DNA of 64,000 nucleotides from Mucor racemosus (taxonomy: Eukaryota > Mucoromycota > Mucoromycetes > Mucorales > Mucoraceae): contig JAPEHQ010000002.1 of NCBI GenBank assembly GCA_027405735.1, positions 1,426,001 through 1,490,000 of the forward strand, read 5' to 3'. This document shows, piece by piece, positions 36,837-48,768 of this stretch (positions are counted from its first letter, which is position 1; each line of letters starts with the position of its first letter). Made by a program: the position numbers and the translations under genes. The notes beneath the pieces are model-generated. The model was not told the origin of the DNA, did no database searches, and saw only the letters and a list, made by a program, of their open reading frames with translations.

Positions 36837-39221
36837 ATGACCGGACAAGTTCAAATGTAAGTACAGATATGTATATAAAACATCAATAATTGTTGATTGA
36901 CATCTCATATACCTCTTAAAGTCACAAATTAGCCCCAAGAGATCGTGATGTGTCAAAAAAGTCAAGCATCATGAACAAGTACAGTCGTACAATTACTCAA
37001 ACGCCATCTGCTGGTGCAGGTCAAGCTCAATGTAATGTATTTTGATTCAAGTAAAGGGGGGGATCTACTTTTACTGATTTTTAATATAGTGTATGCTACT
37101 GGACTTACTGATGAAGATATGGGTAAAGCTCAAGTTGGTATCACTTCATTGTAAATGAATAATAAATAATAGCGTGTGTAAAAACCTCGGAATTCCAACA
37201 ACTTTTTTTTTTATAGTGGCTATGATGGTAATCCTTGCAACAATCATATTGATGCTTTAGCTCACAAGGTCCGTGATGGCGTTTGGGAAGCAGGCTTAGT
37301 AGGCTATCAATTTAACACTATTGGTGTTAGTGACGCTATTCCTATGGGTAGTGCAGGTATGTCTTTCTCGTTGCCTAGTCGTGATATTATTGCTGATTCA
37401 ATTGAAACGGTAAGTTCGGGGAGATTTTAATACATTTACGGGATTTTTTTTTTTTGTATGAAATGGCCCGCTAAACTCTAATATTCTTTCTGATGTCCGT
37501 AATGCAGGTTATGAGTGCTTTATGGTATGATGCTAACATATCACTTCCTGGGTGCGATAAAAACATGCCGGGAGCCGTAATGGCAATCGCTCGCCTCAAT
37601 CGTCCATCATTAGTCATTTATGGAGGTACAATGAAGAAGGGTCATAAATCAATTGGTGCTTGTGCCGGCCAAGAAATTGACATTGGTAATGCATTAGAAT
37701 GTAATGGCGAGTTTATTAGTGGTAAGATTACCGAAGAAGAGAGAAAGGATATTATCCGTAATGCTTGTCCTGGTAGTGGTAGTTGTGGTGGTATGTTTAC
37801 TGCTAATACCATGTCTAGTGCCATCGAAGCCCTTGGTTTATCGTTGCCTTATTCAAGTAGTATCCCCGCTGAAAGTCCATTAAAGGTTCAAGAATGTCTT
37901 CGTGCTGGTAAAGCTATTCGCCTTTTGTTGGAAAGAGACATTAAGCCCAAGGATATCTTGACTCGTAAAGCATTTGAAAATGCATTTGTCACAATTATGG
38001 TTTTGGGAGGTTCAACTAATGCTGTACTTCACATGCTTGCTATGGCCAAGGCTGCTGATGTTTCTTTTACTATTGACGATGTTCAAACTATCTCTGATAA
38101 GACCCCATTTTTGGCTAATTTGAGACCAAGTGGTAAATATGTCATGGAAGACCTTCATGATATTGGTGGCGTTCCAGGTAATGATCTATCATAGTGTAAC
38201 CGAATCTGTATAAAGGAGAATTTACTAAACTTTAAAAAAATGTTCCTATATTTATTTTTAGGAGTATTGAAATATCTCCTTGAGAAGGGCATGCTTCATG
38301 GTGATTGTTTAACTGTAACAGGAAAAACATTGGCCGAGAATTTGGCTGAAGTCGACGATCTTGCCGAGGGTCAACAAATTATTTATCCCATCGAAAATCC
38401 CATAAAGCCAACCGGGCATTTAACTATTTTACGAGGAAATCTAGCACCTGAGGTAAGTTGTACAAATCGATACTGTAAGTTTTAAGTTTGTGTTACTAAT
38501 AAAAAACATACACGATATTTAGGGTGCAGTTGCTAAGATTACTGGTAAAGAAGGACTGGAATTTACGGGTATTGCTAGAGTATTCGATGAAGAAGATGAG
38601 ATCTTTGAGGCTTTGGAAAAGAATGACATTCCTAAAGGATCTGTTGTTGTAGTAAGATACCAAGGCCCTAAAGGTGGACCTGGTATGCCAGAGGTAAGCA
38701 ATTAAAATAATGCGATAATTTTTTACCGGTTTACTGATTTATACTTTTTTAAATAGATGTGTAAGTTTTGATTTAGATATGCTATATAACCTCTTATTAA
38801 ATTCAACTGACTATTTTCAACAGTAAAACCAACTGCTGCTATCATGGGTGCTGGTCTTGGTAAGGATGTTGCCTTGATTACTGATGGTCGTTTCTCTGGT
38901 GCATCACATGTAAGTATTGACCTATTTGAAAAAAAATTTATTCAATTTCATTCTAATAAATATTTCATATAGGGTTTTATTATTGGCCATGTCTGCCCTG
39001 AGGCTCAAGTAGGTGGTCCTATTGCTCTTGTTCATAACGGTGACAAGATCACAATTGATGCAAACACCAGACAAATGACATTGCACATTCCCGATGAAGA
39101 ACTTGCTGAACGCAAAAAGAGCTGGCAACCAAAGCCTCCTAAATATACAAAGGGTGTTTTGGCAAAGTACTGTATGACTGTAAAGAGTGCCAGTGAAGGT
39201 GCTGTTACTGACGAATATTAA
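36837..39221 (+). CDS. ILV3: Dihydroxy-acid dehydratase (Ilv3)
   Basis: Third common step of valine, isoleucine and pantothenate synthesis; dehydrates 2,3-dihydroxy acids with an Fe-S cluster. Ten exons: 36837-36856, 36922-37031, 37090-37150, 37217-37409, 37508-38177, 38262-38452, 38523-38693, 38757-38760, 38824-38909 and 38973-39221; 584 aa. Cluster cysteines appear in [17 protein letters not shown] and [18 protein letters not shown]. Substrate-site motifs include [32 protein letters not shown] and [12 protein letters not shown]. Exon 8 is only ATGT and is required to give [14 protein letters not shown]. The N-terminus ([20 protein letters not shown]) is basic but not a clear mitochondrial presequence, so location is uncertain. 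Nine introns make it the most split gene per length here after UBA3. Confidence 0.94.
38757..38760 (+). other. ILV3: 4-nt microexon of ILV3
   Basis: ATGT lies between AAATAG and GTAAGT. It is the only way to supply the Met-Leu that dihydroxy-acid dehydratases have after GPGMPE. Reading on through GTAAGTTTTGA meets a stop, and skipping the exon joins GAG to TAA. Confidence 0.85.
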
Positions 39222-40225
39222 TAAAATGACTGAATTTTAATTAACCTTCGATTCTATGAATTTACAAATGTTTCTTACCTGTTACTTTTTTTCATAAATA
39301 CTGTATACATTTTTGACATTTAACAAATAGGATTGTGGCAATTCAACAAATTTCTAACTGCTATATATCAAAAAAATAAAAAAAAAAATTGGGTTCGAAC
39401 AGCATGATTATCACTGGAATATCTTGCAAATTATAAATAATAACCACATGTACGATTCAGAATTTAGTTGTCATTCAAATGCGGCATCTTGAATTTTTGA
39501 AAGAACACTAATATTATCTTCAGTTTATTTCAATTACATATTAATTGGAAAACGATAAAGTATATACACCATGTGCTTTGTTTTAGATTTCTACAATTTT
39601 CATAAATATGAACTCTATGGATGTATATACTATACCCATCGACAAACTATTTTTGAACAATAAAGAGCCACTGAATATTATGAGAGTGATAATCTACATT
39701 AGATAAAGTCTTGCGGTTTTTCATTCCGCAACTATTTTCCAACAATATATCTATAATGCTCATTTTGATGGTAGTGACCAGACAAAAAAAAAAAAAAATA
39801 CAGAAAATACAGCAACAAGCATCCTAATATACCATGCGTATCACTTTATATTTTCAGTAATAGTTACGAACTGATATGATGGTTGTTTTGAAAGAAAGAG
39901 ATAAAGTTGAAGCCGTTAATGAATGTAAAATTATAGTGTTCAAGAACAATATCTTATAGAATATGTAATTTTTTGATAGGTATATTTTGTTTGGATTACG
40001 AAAATGAGTCAAATATTCAAGACAGCTTGCTTCCAAATGCTTAACATGTTTACAAGCTGCATAAATTAGTGTATTTTGCATATATATGATATATGATATA
40101 GTGTACACGTACATAGATCTAATAAAGGTATATTGTACGTATACTGCATCCTTTAACCATAACTTTCCACGCAAAAAAGAAATACTCAATATGCATATTA
40201 CGTCGTTCGATATTTTGAGATTATT
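39222..40225. other. Intergenic region
   Basis: AT-rich 3' flank of ILV3 with a possible polyadenylation signal overlapping the stop (AATAAA at 39220) and a 15-A run near 39785. The only longer open frame (39854-40189, minus) is low-complexity and matches nothing I know. Confidence 0.5.
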
Positions 40226-41232
40226 ATAGAAACTAGCCGCTCGATCTCGCCACGTTCAATTACGACGTCGCCCTGGGGAGGGGAGCTCGCTTTTGCATTT
40301 GTATTTAATGAATATATCATATGATTGGCAGCTCTACCTTGTTACACTTGATTGTTGGCTCCAGTGATGACCATGTTTATGTTTAAGTTTATGACACTGG
40401 AGATATAGAGGTAAGACGAAAAATTAATGTAAATCAACTCTAGTGCGATAATTAGAAAGTAAAAATTTATTGTCATCAAATAAACTATTACACAATATTA
40501 AAAAATGTAAAGATTTACAGTAATAAACATGAATTGAGTGGGTACAGCATCGTAGATTCTTGAAGAAGTTTTTAAATATCGTAAAATCTCTTATTTTTAA
40601 GACTTACAAAGCTTATAATCTGAATATTAATTTCAAAAATTATTCTTGTCCAGATCATTAATTTCGACACTTTTCGATTTTTTTTTTCTGATTTTGCAAA
40701 TTTATAGTCAGTTATACTACCAATCATAAAAATAAAAAATACATACATATACAGGATTTAGGGCTCTATTTGTTTATTGAAATGAAAAACATATTTTTAT
40801 TATAAAATATTATATGAAAATCCTATAACCAAAAACCGTTTTTGGGGCAAAAGTGCAAAGTTTTATTATTTAATATTTAATATTAAGCTTTTATAAAATG
40901 CGTATTAGTTATAGCTACAATTTATTCTCACAATATAGCGTATTTAAACGTTGATTTTGGTATCAAAATTCGATTTTTCTGTTTTTTCATCAAAATCATG
41001 AGTGTTGGTAAGGATGAAATGAGCCCCGAAAATGTCCGCTACAAAAACTGAATTTTCAGATCGCACGTGGTTAAATATAAGGAAAAGTCGGAAAAAAAAA
41101 TTTTATTTAAAATTTGGATATATTATAGTATATATAAGAGACCTAGCCGTTGGGTCTCGCTAAGCTCAATTACAGCGTCGCCTTGTGGGCTAGATTTTGC
41201 AATTTTTTTTCAATAAATGCATGATTTGGCAG
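40226..41232 (+). repeat. Family-2 repeat unit with WD40 exon fragment, copy 1
   Basis: Bounded by two direct ~95-bp repeats (40226-40331 and 41135-41232), both with CTAGCCG, TCTCGC, TCAATTAC, CGTCGCC and ending GATT(T)GGCAG. Between them lies a short WD40 coding fragment (40357-40410) and ~700 bp of AT-rich sequence. The core is found inverted at 57705-58625, sharing ATCTCTTATTTTTAAGACTT, TCTTGTCCAGATCATTAAT and TTTTTGGGGCAAAAGT. Confidence 0.75.
40357..40410 (+). pseudogene. WD40-repeat fragment (dynein intermediate chain-like), decayed
   Basis: Codes GSSDDHVYV, a stop, then VYDTGDIE, followed by a donor-like GTAAGA. It aligns with the better-preserved fragment at 58524-58625 but has an in-frame TAA and a small insertion. 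It is too short to function. Confidence 0.55.
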
Positions 41233-42011
41233 ACAGTTTTTTCTAGTCTTAAATAAACTACATTTACTATATCATTAAGCAATGTAATAAAATATTAATT
41301 TTATAGCTTAGATAAAACGCTACTTGCTCTAGTTCTACGGCACTGTGAAATATGTTAGGATCCGTATTTTGATGAGGTTTGATACTCTTAATTGTCCCCC
41401 CCAAACAAAGCTAATTTTACAAATTTTAAATTTCAATGAGGATTTAAAGTCGACCAAAACGAATCTGGCATCAATTTTTTTACACTATTTCATCTTAAAA
41501 CATATTTGTATACTTACTGAAAACTTTCAATTGGCACAATTCATCTAAATTACTCATTTTTGTTAGTGATATCGATTTGAGTAATAATGCGATTTTACAT
41601 TCCGCATGAAATTCTCAAAAATACCTAAATGGCAATTTGCATTAGTTGATATACCGTATACCTCTTTCTTGTATTAAATAGTAAATGAAAAAATATAAGC
41701 TGATTATACAAATACCAATCTATGTATTTGAGGCTTTTTTTTAAAGCGTGGTTTTCATAAATCACATGGTTTTTCAAAAAAATTACTGTCATTCTTGCCT
41801 AAGTATATGTAGAGATGTAGAGATGAAAACATGGAGAGATAATCCCCCTTACTTTTAAGCCCTTTCTCTTTTTAGAATTTTCTCTGTTCCATTCTTTATT
41901 TTGGAAAGCAGAAACTGACATTTTATACACCTTTAATGTTTGATTTCCTTTTTGATTGTACTATTTTTTTATTTTCCTAGGTCATCTTCAACAACCTTAG
42001 TTGCTAAAGCC
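41233..42011. other. Intergenic region, possible 5' exon of the next gene
   Basis: No coding frame is recognised. A pyrimidine-rich TTTATTTTCCTAG ending at 41980 looks like a 3' splice site, so a leader exon of the gene at 42012 may lie here, perhaps around 41810-41850. Confidence 0.4.
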
Positions 42012-42242
42012 ATGGTCAAAAATATAACAAGAGAGCAGGCAATATGCAGCTTCTTCTGTCAAGAATTTATTAAATCTAATGTGGAAAGGCTTTTGAAGAG
42101 ATTGGAAAGTTTTGAAGATGTTGACATTTGCTACGACGAAGATCCATTTAAACCTATGTTACTTTGTAACGAAAGAATAGATTCCAAACCTCAGAAATAT
42201 ATGAAATACAATAGTAGCTCACCTTCGACGAACTCTTTTTAA
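42012..42242 (+). CDS. Small Cys-rich protein, short paralogue of the gene at 42665-43708
   Basis: A 76-aa frame from ATG 42012, possibly preceded by a non-coding exon (splice-like CCTAG at 41976-41980). Residues 6-60 align with the N-terminal domain of the convergent gene next door: EQAICSFFCQEF against EQACCMFYCKEY, then a shared spaced pattern of Arg, Ile, Pro, Leu-x-Cys-x-x-Arg and Lys (PMLLCNERI against PKLVCETRM). It ends KYNSSSPSTNSF and lacks the downstream domains of the larger gene, so it is either a truncated duplicate or a single-domain member. AATAAA-like sequence follows near 42295. Function is unknown; the family call rests on this local alignment only. Confidence 0.5.
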   Translation: MVKNITREQAICSFFCQEFIKSNVERLLKRLESFEDVDICYDEDPFKPMLLCNERIDSKPQKYMKYNSSSPSTNSF

Positions 42243-42664
42243 ATTAATACACATAGGCTATAGCAATATATAAACTTTATTGACATTGACAATAGAAATA
42301 AAAACTTTCAGTTCAAGATGTAGTAAGGCTAGCAAGATCTTTTATTTGCTTCTTTGTCTGTAAGCAGGACGACAAATAAATAATTTCAGATCTTCCGCGT
42401 TATTCAGCATTTGGTTTCTATCAAATACCTTGAAATGGTTTCGGTAAAAAAAACAAGCCTACTACAGTTTTTGTATGTTGTTATGTTCTCTACACAATTA
42501 TTGTTAATTTACATCTTGGAACACATATTGCTATTAATTACCTAAGCAGATTCTTTAAATCACACATGTTGGTGGTGAAACCGGCGTAATCAATTGCCAT
42601 TACACATATCTTCGTCTTCTTCTCAACATAAAAAAAACGTGTTACTTTTTTCAAGATTTGACTA

Positions 42665-43708
42665 TTACATTTTTGTTTCATTCTTTTTTTCACCTTTTGT
42701 ATTTCCATGGATTTGATCCAGGCTTAATAGGATGTCTTGATCAAATAAGTCTCGTTTGCTTAAAGCTTGCTTAACACTGCTTCTGGGAGAGAAGAAGACT
42801 TTTTGAACGAATGATCTTTGGTACAGTACGTTGATCATTCTTTGTATTAATAAAGCCCGATTGTCACTTGTCTTCTTCGACTTTCTGCAATACCCATTGA
42901 CTTCATAACCGTTATCTTTGAGTTGTTTAATGTATGCATGGTGTCCAGGATTGTATTGACAACTTTATCTGCAACTTCAGCTATAAAATTGGAACCAGCA
43001 CGTTTCCTTGTCCTATAATACCGTCTTCAAGCTTACCATGAAATTGGCTGTCTAACACGCTCAAGTGTCTGGTTCTTGTTTTTTTTTGCCTGAGATCCCT
43101 GGGTCTTTACTACTTTTCGCTCAGGCTCCTGGTTCAAGAAGTCGATGTTTTGCTTGTTCAGCCATTGGCTGAACCCCAAGGCCGTAGTCTTGCTGAAGCG
43201 CTCGGCGTGGTTCCAAAGTACACTCAAAACGTCTTTGTCAGAAACATATTTTAGCTTGAAAAGAGAGTCTGTAAAGTGTTCCGACTTTGGACGATAGGCA
43301 TAGTTTATAAAGTCCACAATTTGTGCTTCATTTTCTATTTTATTGCTAACAAGGACTTCAGTTAACAAGTTACTCCCTGCACTCATCGCAGCTAATATTC
43401 TTATTCATATCGTCTTCTTCTTCTTCACCTTTTTCTTCTAAATTTTCTCTCGACTTGTAAAGCTTATGTAAGTTTGGAGCTCCAAACATTCGGGTTTCAC
43501 AAACAAGTTTTGGCTCATTGGGATTTTTACAATAATAAATCTGAATGCCCTCCATCTCCTTTACTCTATCAGTATACGTCTTTGCGTTCAGATCATTATA
43601 CTCTTTGCAATAAAACATACAGCAAGCTTGTTCGAAGCAGATGATGTTCATGTAGTCAATACCCATTAAAAGAGTGATTAAGCAAGAAAAAAAAAGATTT
43701 GAAAGCAC
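42665..43708 (-). CDS. Three-exon gene of unknown function with CxxxC domain and a YCRKS...VFFSP domain
   Basis: I infer exons 43429-43708, 43037-43376 and 42665-42962, with introns of 52 nt (GTGAAG...GTGCAG) and 74 nt (GTAAGC...ATAAAG). All joins keep one frame to the TAA at 42665, giving 305 aa. The N-terminus may be a signal peptide or a late true start at MGIDYMNIICFEQACC. Residues 22-90 form the Cys domain shared with 42012-42242. A middle charged domain follows (NLLTEVLVSNKIENEAQIV...). The C-terminal part is CCQYNPGHHAYIKQLK, NGYCRKSKK, LLIQRMINVLYQRS and VQKVFFSPRSS. I recall similar R-S-L-V-x-K-V-F-V-S-P proteins as repeated hypotheticals in Mucorales, unverified. Y-x-R-x-S followed by a Gln resembles the start of serine-recombinase domains, only weakly. 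Confidence 0.5.
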
Positions 43709-44152
43709 TAAGAAAAAACTTCCAAAAACTTGATTTTCAAACGCAAATCACTGTATACTATAAATTAACTATCAACTTTATGCAACTATAGAAATACAAT
43801 TACTAACAATTAAAACATCGGATGTCCGGAGGGTCCGGTACTATCGGATGTTTAAAAAAGCAGCCTTTTCCTATGATTAAATGCAGTTCCCCAACATGTA
43901 AAAGAAAATGCATGACAATGATAATTTTTTTTTTAAATATTATTTCCTTTTTATTTTCTTAAATTGATGAAAGAAAGAATGTACAAGATAAAAAAAAATA
44001 AGAATTTTGTAGTTTTAAAAATATTACAGAGGAAAGAAAGGTATTTTCTAATGGTAAAGAAAAATAAAAAGTAGTGTATAAATAATAATAATCTATGTTA
44101 AATGCAAAAAAAAGGAGGGGTAAAAAGTGTGAAAAGATTGTAGGCGAGCCAT
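43709..44152. other. Intergenic region
   Basis: 3' flank of the ABC transporter and 5' flank of the gene at 42665-43708. ATCGGATGT occurs twice around 43818-43852, separated by CCGGAGGGTCCGG. Nothing else is recognised. Confidence 0.5.
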
Positions 44153-47100
44153 TTATCGCTTAGCCTTTCTAAGCAAGAAGACAAAGAACATGAAGGCAAA
44201 GATGTTAAAGACAGAGTAAGCACAGAGAATACCGAAATCACGCCATCTGTTATCGAAATGCCAGCCAATTCTTTGTTCGTAAAATTGGTTACCCTTGGTG
44301 TAAGGACAATAATTACAGATATCAGTAGAGGCATTGTTAGCAATATAACCGTTACCACCAGAAGCAAAGAAATCAGCCATGTAATCACCACAATTGGTAC
44401 CAGGGGGAGGAGTAATCTTGGTGAAATCACTATCACCACAAACAACTTCAACGCTATCCATGACATTGACAACCAGACCTTCAATCACATAATGATATGG
44501 ATCTAGCCAGTACATCCAAGCTCTCCAGAAATAAGGCATTGAGGAAGGAGGTTGCATAATACCAGCAAACAGAATCAAGATAGAAGTAAAGAAAGGATTG
44601 ATAACAGCAGCCATTGGAGGAGTAGCAGAGAAAGCAGCAATCATGAAACCAAGAGATACAGAGTAGAATAAGAAAACGGTAAAGTGAATATACATGAAAC
44701 CTACACGATCAGAGGCATTTTGAAGACCTGCAGTCCAGTAGAAACAGAATAAGAAAATGGCAGAAAAGACAATCAAGTAAGGAATTTCAACAAGGACACA
44801 AGAAAGAGCAAATGGTGCCCAACCGTAATATTTCGAAGCATATTCACGACGGAACCAAGAACGCTCTTGCATGAAACGAGGTTGAGCAAGAATAATCAAA
44901 GCATTGGACATCAATAATGTAGTAAAGACAGAGAACATGCGATTCTGCATGTCAGCAGGAGTAGAACCTAATTTCCAGAAACTGAAACCAGAGATAAGAC
45001 CAATGAAACAAACATTGAAAAGTCTACCCATATTGTAAGTAGGACAACGCCACCAAGAGACATTCATACGCTTGTAAACGAGCCAGAATTGTTGAGCAAA
45101 AGTGAGAGAATAAGCACTGCTATGGTTCTTCTTGTTGAGATCAATGCTTTGATGAATTTCTTCAAGTTCAGCATCAAGAGCCTTGGCTTCATTTGATCCA
45201 GTCCAAACTTCAGACCAATCCTTAGTAGCTTTACCAGCAGTACCAGCACCCACACATTCAAGAATATATTCAGCAGGATTAGCTTGAGGAGAACACTTGG
45301 GACCACCATTAGATTCAAAGTATTCAATCATAGTACGAGAGTTAGGGCCAATTTCACCACAGTAGGCAGTCTTACCACCACGAACCAAGAGAACAAGATG
45401 ATCAAAATGTTCAAAGAGAGTAGCAGAAGGTTGATGAATGGTACACAAAACGGGCCAACCAGCATCAGCAAGTTTACGAATGAAACGAACAATATTGAAA
45501 GAAGATTGAGCATCAAGACCAGAGGTAGGTTCATCCAAGAAAAGAAGCTTGGGTTTACCAACCAATTCAGTAGCAATAGTAAGACGTTTACGTTCTTCAA
45601 CAGAAATACCAATACCGGCTTCAAGATCACCAACGAGAGCATCAGCAATTCTTTCCATTTCCATGAGACGAATAATTTGTTCAACATAGGCATCCTTTTC
45701 TTCCTTGGGAACAGAAGCAGGTTGACGAAGATAAGCAGAGAATTTAAGAGCTTCACGAACAGTAGCATTAGGATTATGGACATCCATTTGTTCACAATAA
45801 CCAGTACTACGTTCAAAGTCAGGACCAAGAGGTTCACCGTTCAAGTAGATACGACCTTCAATTTTACCGATAGTCTTACGCTTAGCCAAGACATCCAAAA
45901 GAGTAGTTTTACCAGCACCGGAAGAACCCATTAAAGCGGTTAAATGACCAGGACGAACAATACCACCAATGTCATTCAAAAGCTTAAGTTTACCACCCTT
46001 GACAGGGACGGTGTAATCCATGTGATGCCATGAGAAAGTAGTACCATCATCGACAGCATCCATCTTTTCATCGTTATCTTCAACAGTTTGTTCAAGAGCT
46101 TGAGATTCATCAATTTCCTTGGGAGCACGACCAGCTTTGTAAACCTTGGTAATAGAACCTTCCTTTTGGAGATCAATGTATTCCATAGCAAGAGCAGTAA
46201 GAATAGTAAAGAAAAAGAAGAAGAGCAAGACAGCAACAAAGTTGATCCAACGTTGCCAGGTTTCATAACCATAAGCAGTGTGAAGATAATCATCACCAAG
46301 AACATAAGTTTGACCAGGTTGAGCACCAGCAAGATTACAAGTTTGATAATCAGTGTTGGTATAAGTAGGACCATAAGGAACGGAATTAGCACCTTCACAA
46401 GAGAAATGCATGCCATGTAATTCATTAGAAATCAAAGCTTTGTAACCATAAGCAAGAGGATTGATCCAATAAATCCACATGAGCCAAGGATGCATTTGAG
46501 TATAAGGAATTTGATAACCACAATAAACAAGAGCAGCAATCAAAAGAATACTAGATAATTGAGAAGCAGTAAAGAAATTAGGAGAAACGGCACCCCAGAA
46601 ACGGAAGAAACCATTCATACACAAGTTGGTTACAACAAGAATGATAAAGAAAGTAAAGAACTATAATGTAAAATATTAGTAAAACTAATTGATACTTAAA
46701 ATGTAAATTATTAAATTACCTTTCCAGCCTCAAGTACAAGACCCATCATAAAGTAAACACAAATTTCAAATACAAGCACTTGAACAATAGCCAAAGGAAC
46801 ATCAGCGATTACAGTAGCAATATAAAAGGCAGAAGGATGGTACAAAGCAAAATGCTTATGCTTTTCAAGAACACGACGACCTTGCATGAAAGCAGAAAGT
46901 TCAGCTTGAGCAATTAAAGCATTAAACAAGAGAGAGAACAAGAAAGCACCACCACGAGAGAAAGCACCACTAGCATCAGTAGGCATCATAAAGAAAACGG
47001 AAGCCATAATAAGACCTTTAACAATAACACCACCATAACGAGAAATAAGAGCACCTTTATCACCAAGAATAAGTTGAAATTGACGAACAGTAAGAGACTT

Positions 47101-48603
47101 TACTTGATTGAAATAAGTGGCAACAAAAGGAGAGCGTTTAGAAGCATGCTTTTGATGAGCATCAAGGAAAGCTTGACGGAACTTTTCATCAGGGCGATCT
47201 TGATTAATCTTTTGTTCATATTCATCACGTTCTTTCATCATTTGAGCGTGAAGAGCAGATTCTTTGTAAGCTTTTTCAAATTGAACGGCATTAACAGGAA
47301 CTTGAGTCTTGTAACCTTCACGGTATTCACGTTCATTCATGTTACAGAGACCAGTCAAGAAATCAGGGATAGATTTACGGCTAGGACAATGGAAACCCAT
47401 ATCTTCAAAATAGTTTTTAGCAGTGTTTGTAGGACCAAAGTAGATACAACGGCCTTCATCAAGAACCATAACTTTATCGAAAAGATGAAAGATACTATCA
47501 GAAGCTTGATAAAGAGTAGAGATGGTAGTCTTGTGTAAAATATCAGTCATAATACGAAGAGAACGAACATAATCAAGGGCAGAAGAAGCATCCAAACCAC
47601 GAGTGGCACAATCCCAACAATTGATAGAACTACGAGTAGTCATTTGTTCAGCAATGGAAAGACGCTTACGTTCACCACCAGAAAGACCACGAACAAAAGC
47701 ATTACCAACCATAGTGTTCATTTGTTTTGTTAAACCAAGCATGTTACCAAGCATATAAAGAACCTTGTTGATAAATTCACCCTTGGTTTCACCATCAAGA
47801 CGCTTACCAGGAGTTTTGTTCTTTAAGGCAAAACTCAAGGTTTGTTTACAAGTTAAAGTAGGATAATGAAGATCTTCTTCTTCGTTATAACAAACTTCAC
47901 CACGGAAATGCTTTGAGAATTCTCGAGCCTCAATACCACCATAATGAACGGAACCTTCAATGTTTGTATAAGAAGCACGCATATTAGCAAGAACACGCAA
48001 AAGAGAGGTACAACCAGCACCAGGACGACCGAGAACTAGAAGCATTTCACCATCTTTACAGAAACCATCGTTTCCTTTAAGAATAGTAAAATCATGACCT
48101 TCATGCTTTCCCCACTTCCAGAATTGAAGTGAATCACGGAACCAAGTATAATTAGTAGGAATAGTTTTAGCATCAGCACCGAGACCTTGTACGACCAAAT
48201 CTTTCCAGACAACACCCATATGTTTGGGATGGAAACCTTGAGATTCGCTAGATTCATTTTGTTCACGCAAAAAGTCGGTTAAATCGAAATCTTTGACATC
48301 GCCCTTTTCAGCTTGATCAGGAGTCATTGATTTACGACGAGAAATACGAGATTGTTGAGTTAATTCTCTACGAATTTCTTCATAATTTGACATTGCTTCT
48401 TCAATGTTGACAGCATTGCCCTCAGATTCACCAAAGGCACCACCGTTAGGATAATGTGTTGTAGTTTCATTATCACTGATAACTTCTTCTTTACCGTGAA
48501 CTCCTTCAATAGTGGATTCATCGGAAGAGTGATTTCTATTTTGATATTCTTCATCACGATTTTGTCGCTCTTGCGGCATACCTTGCAAGGCTGGCATATC
48601 CAT
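44153..48603 (-). CDS. PDR-type ABC transporter (full-size ABCG, Pdr5/Cdr1-like)
   Basis: Plasma-membrane pump for drugs, sterols or lipids by family. Exon 1 (46720-48603) and exon 2 (44153-46660) are joined over a 59-nt intron, giving 1463 aa in the reverse (NBD-TMD)x2 order. NBD1: LGRPGAGCTSLL near 195 (the usual fungal Cys in place of Walker A Lys), VRGLSGGERKRLSIAE near 305, WDCATRGLDASSA. Six membrane spans follow. NBD2: GSSGAGKTTLLDVLA near 874, degenerate signature GISVEERKRLTIATEL, LLFLDEPTSGLDAQS, then six more spans and a Lys/Arg tail. This asymmetric pairing is normal for PDR pumps. A minus-strand TATA-like TATATATAAG lies near 48769-48776, about 165 nt upstream of the ATG. Substrate cannot be inferred. 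Confidence 0.95.
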
Positions 48604-48768
48604 TTTGGATTTAAAAAATTTGACTTATTATTGGTTGATTTAGTGAGAGATAAAAAAAAAAAAAGAGAGAAATCAAGTAAATAAATGCAAGTAAAAAATG
48701 AAAATGAACAAGAAAGTCTATAGTGAAGAGAAGAAAAAAAAAGAGATTTCTAGATTTCAAACGATGCT

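Noticed and set aside
39391..39420. GGTTCGAAC, possible tRNA T-arm
   Set aside because: The flanking bases do not pair as a T-stem and no acceptor, D-arm or anticodon arm surrounds it. No tRNA or rRNA gene was found anywhere in the window.
45284..45934. 216-aa plus-strand open frame opposite the PDR transporter (also 46088-46420 and 47074-47538)
   Set aside because: These are antisense shadows of a strongly biased coding sequence, rich in Thr, Phe and Lys, with no family motif, splice or promoter support.
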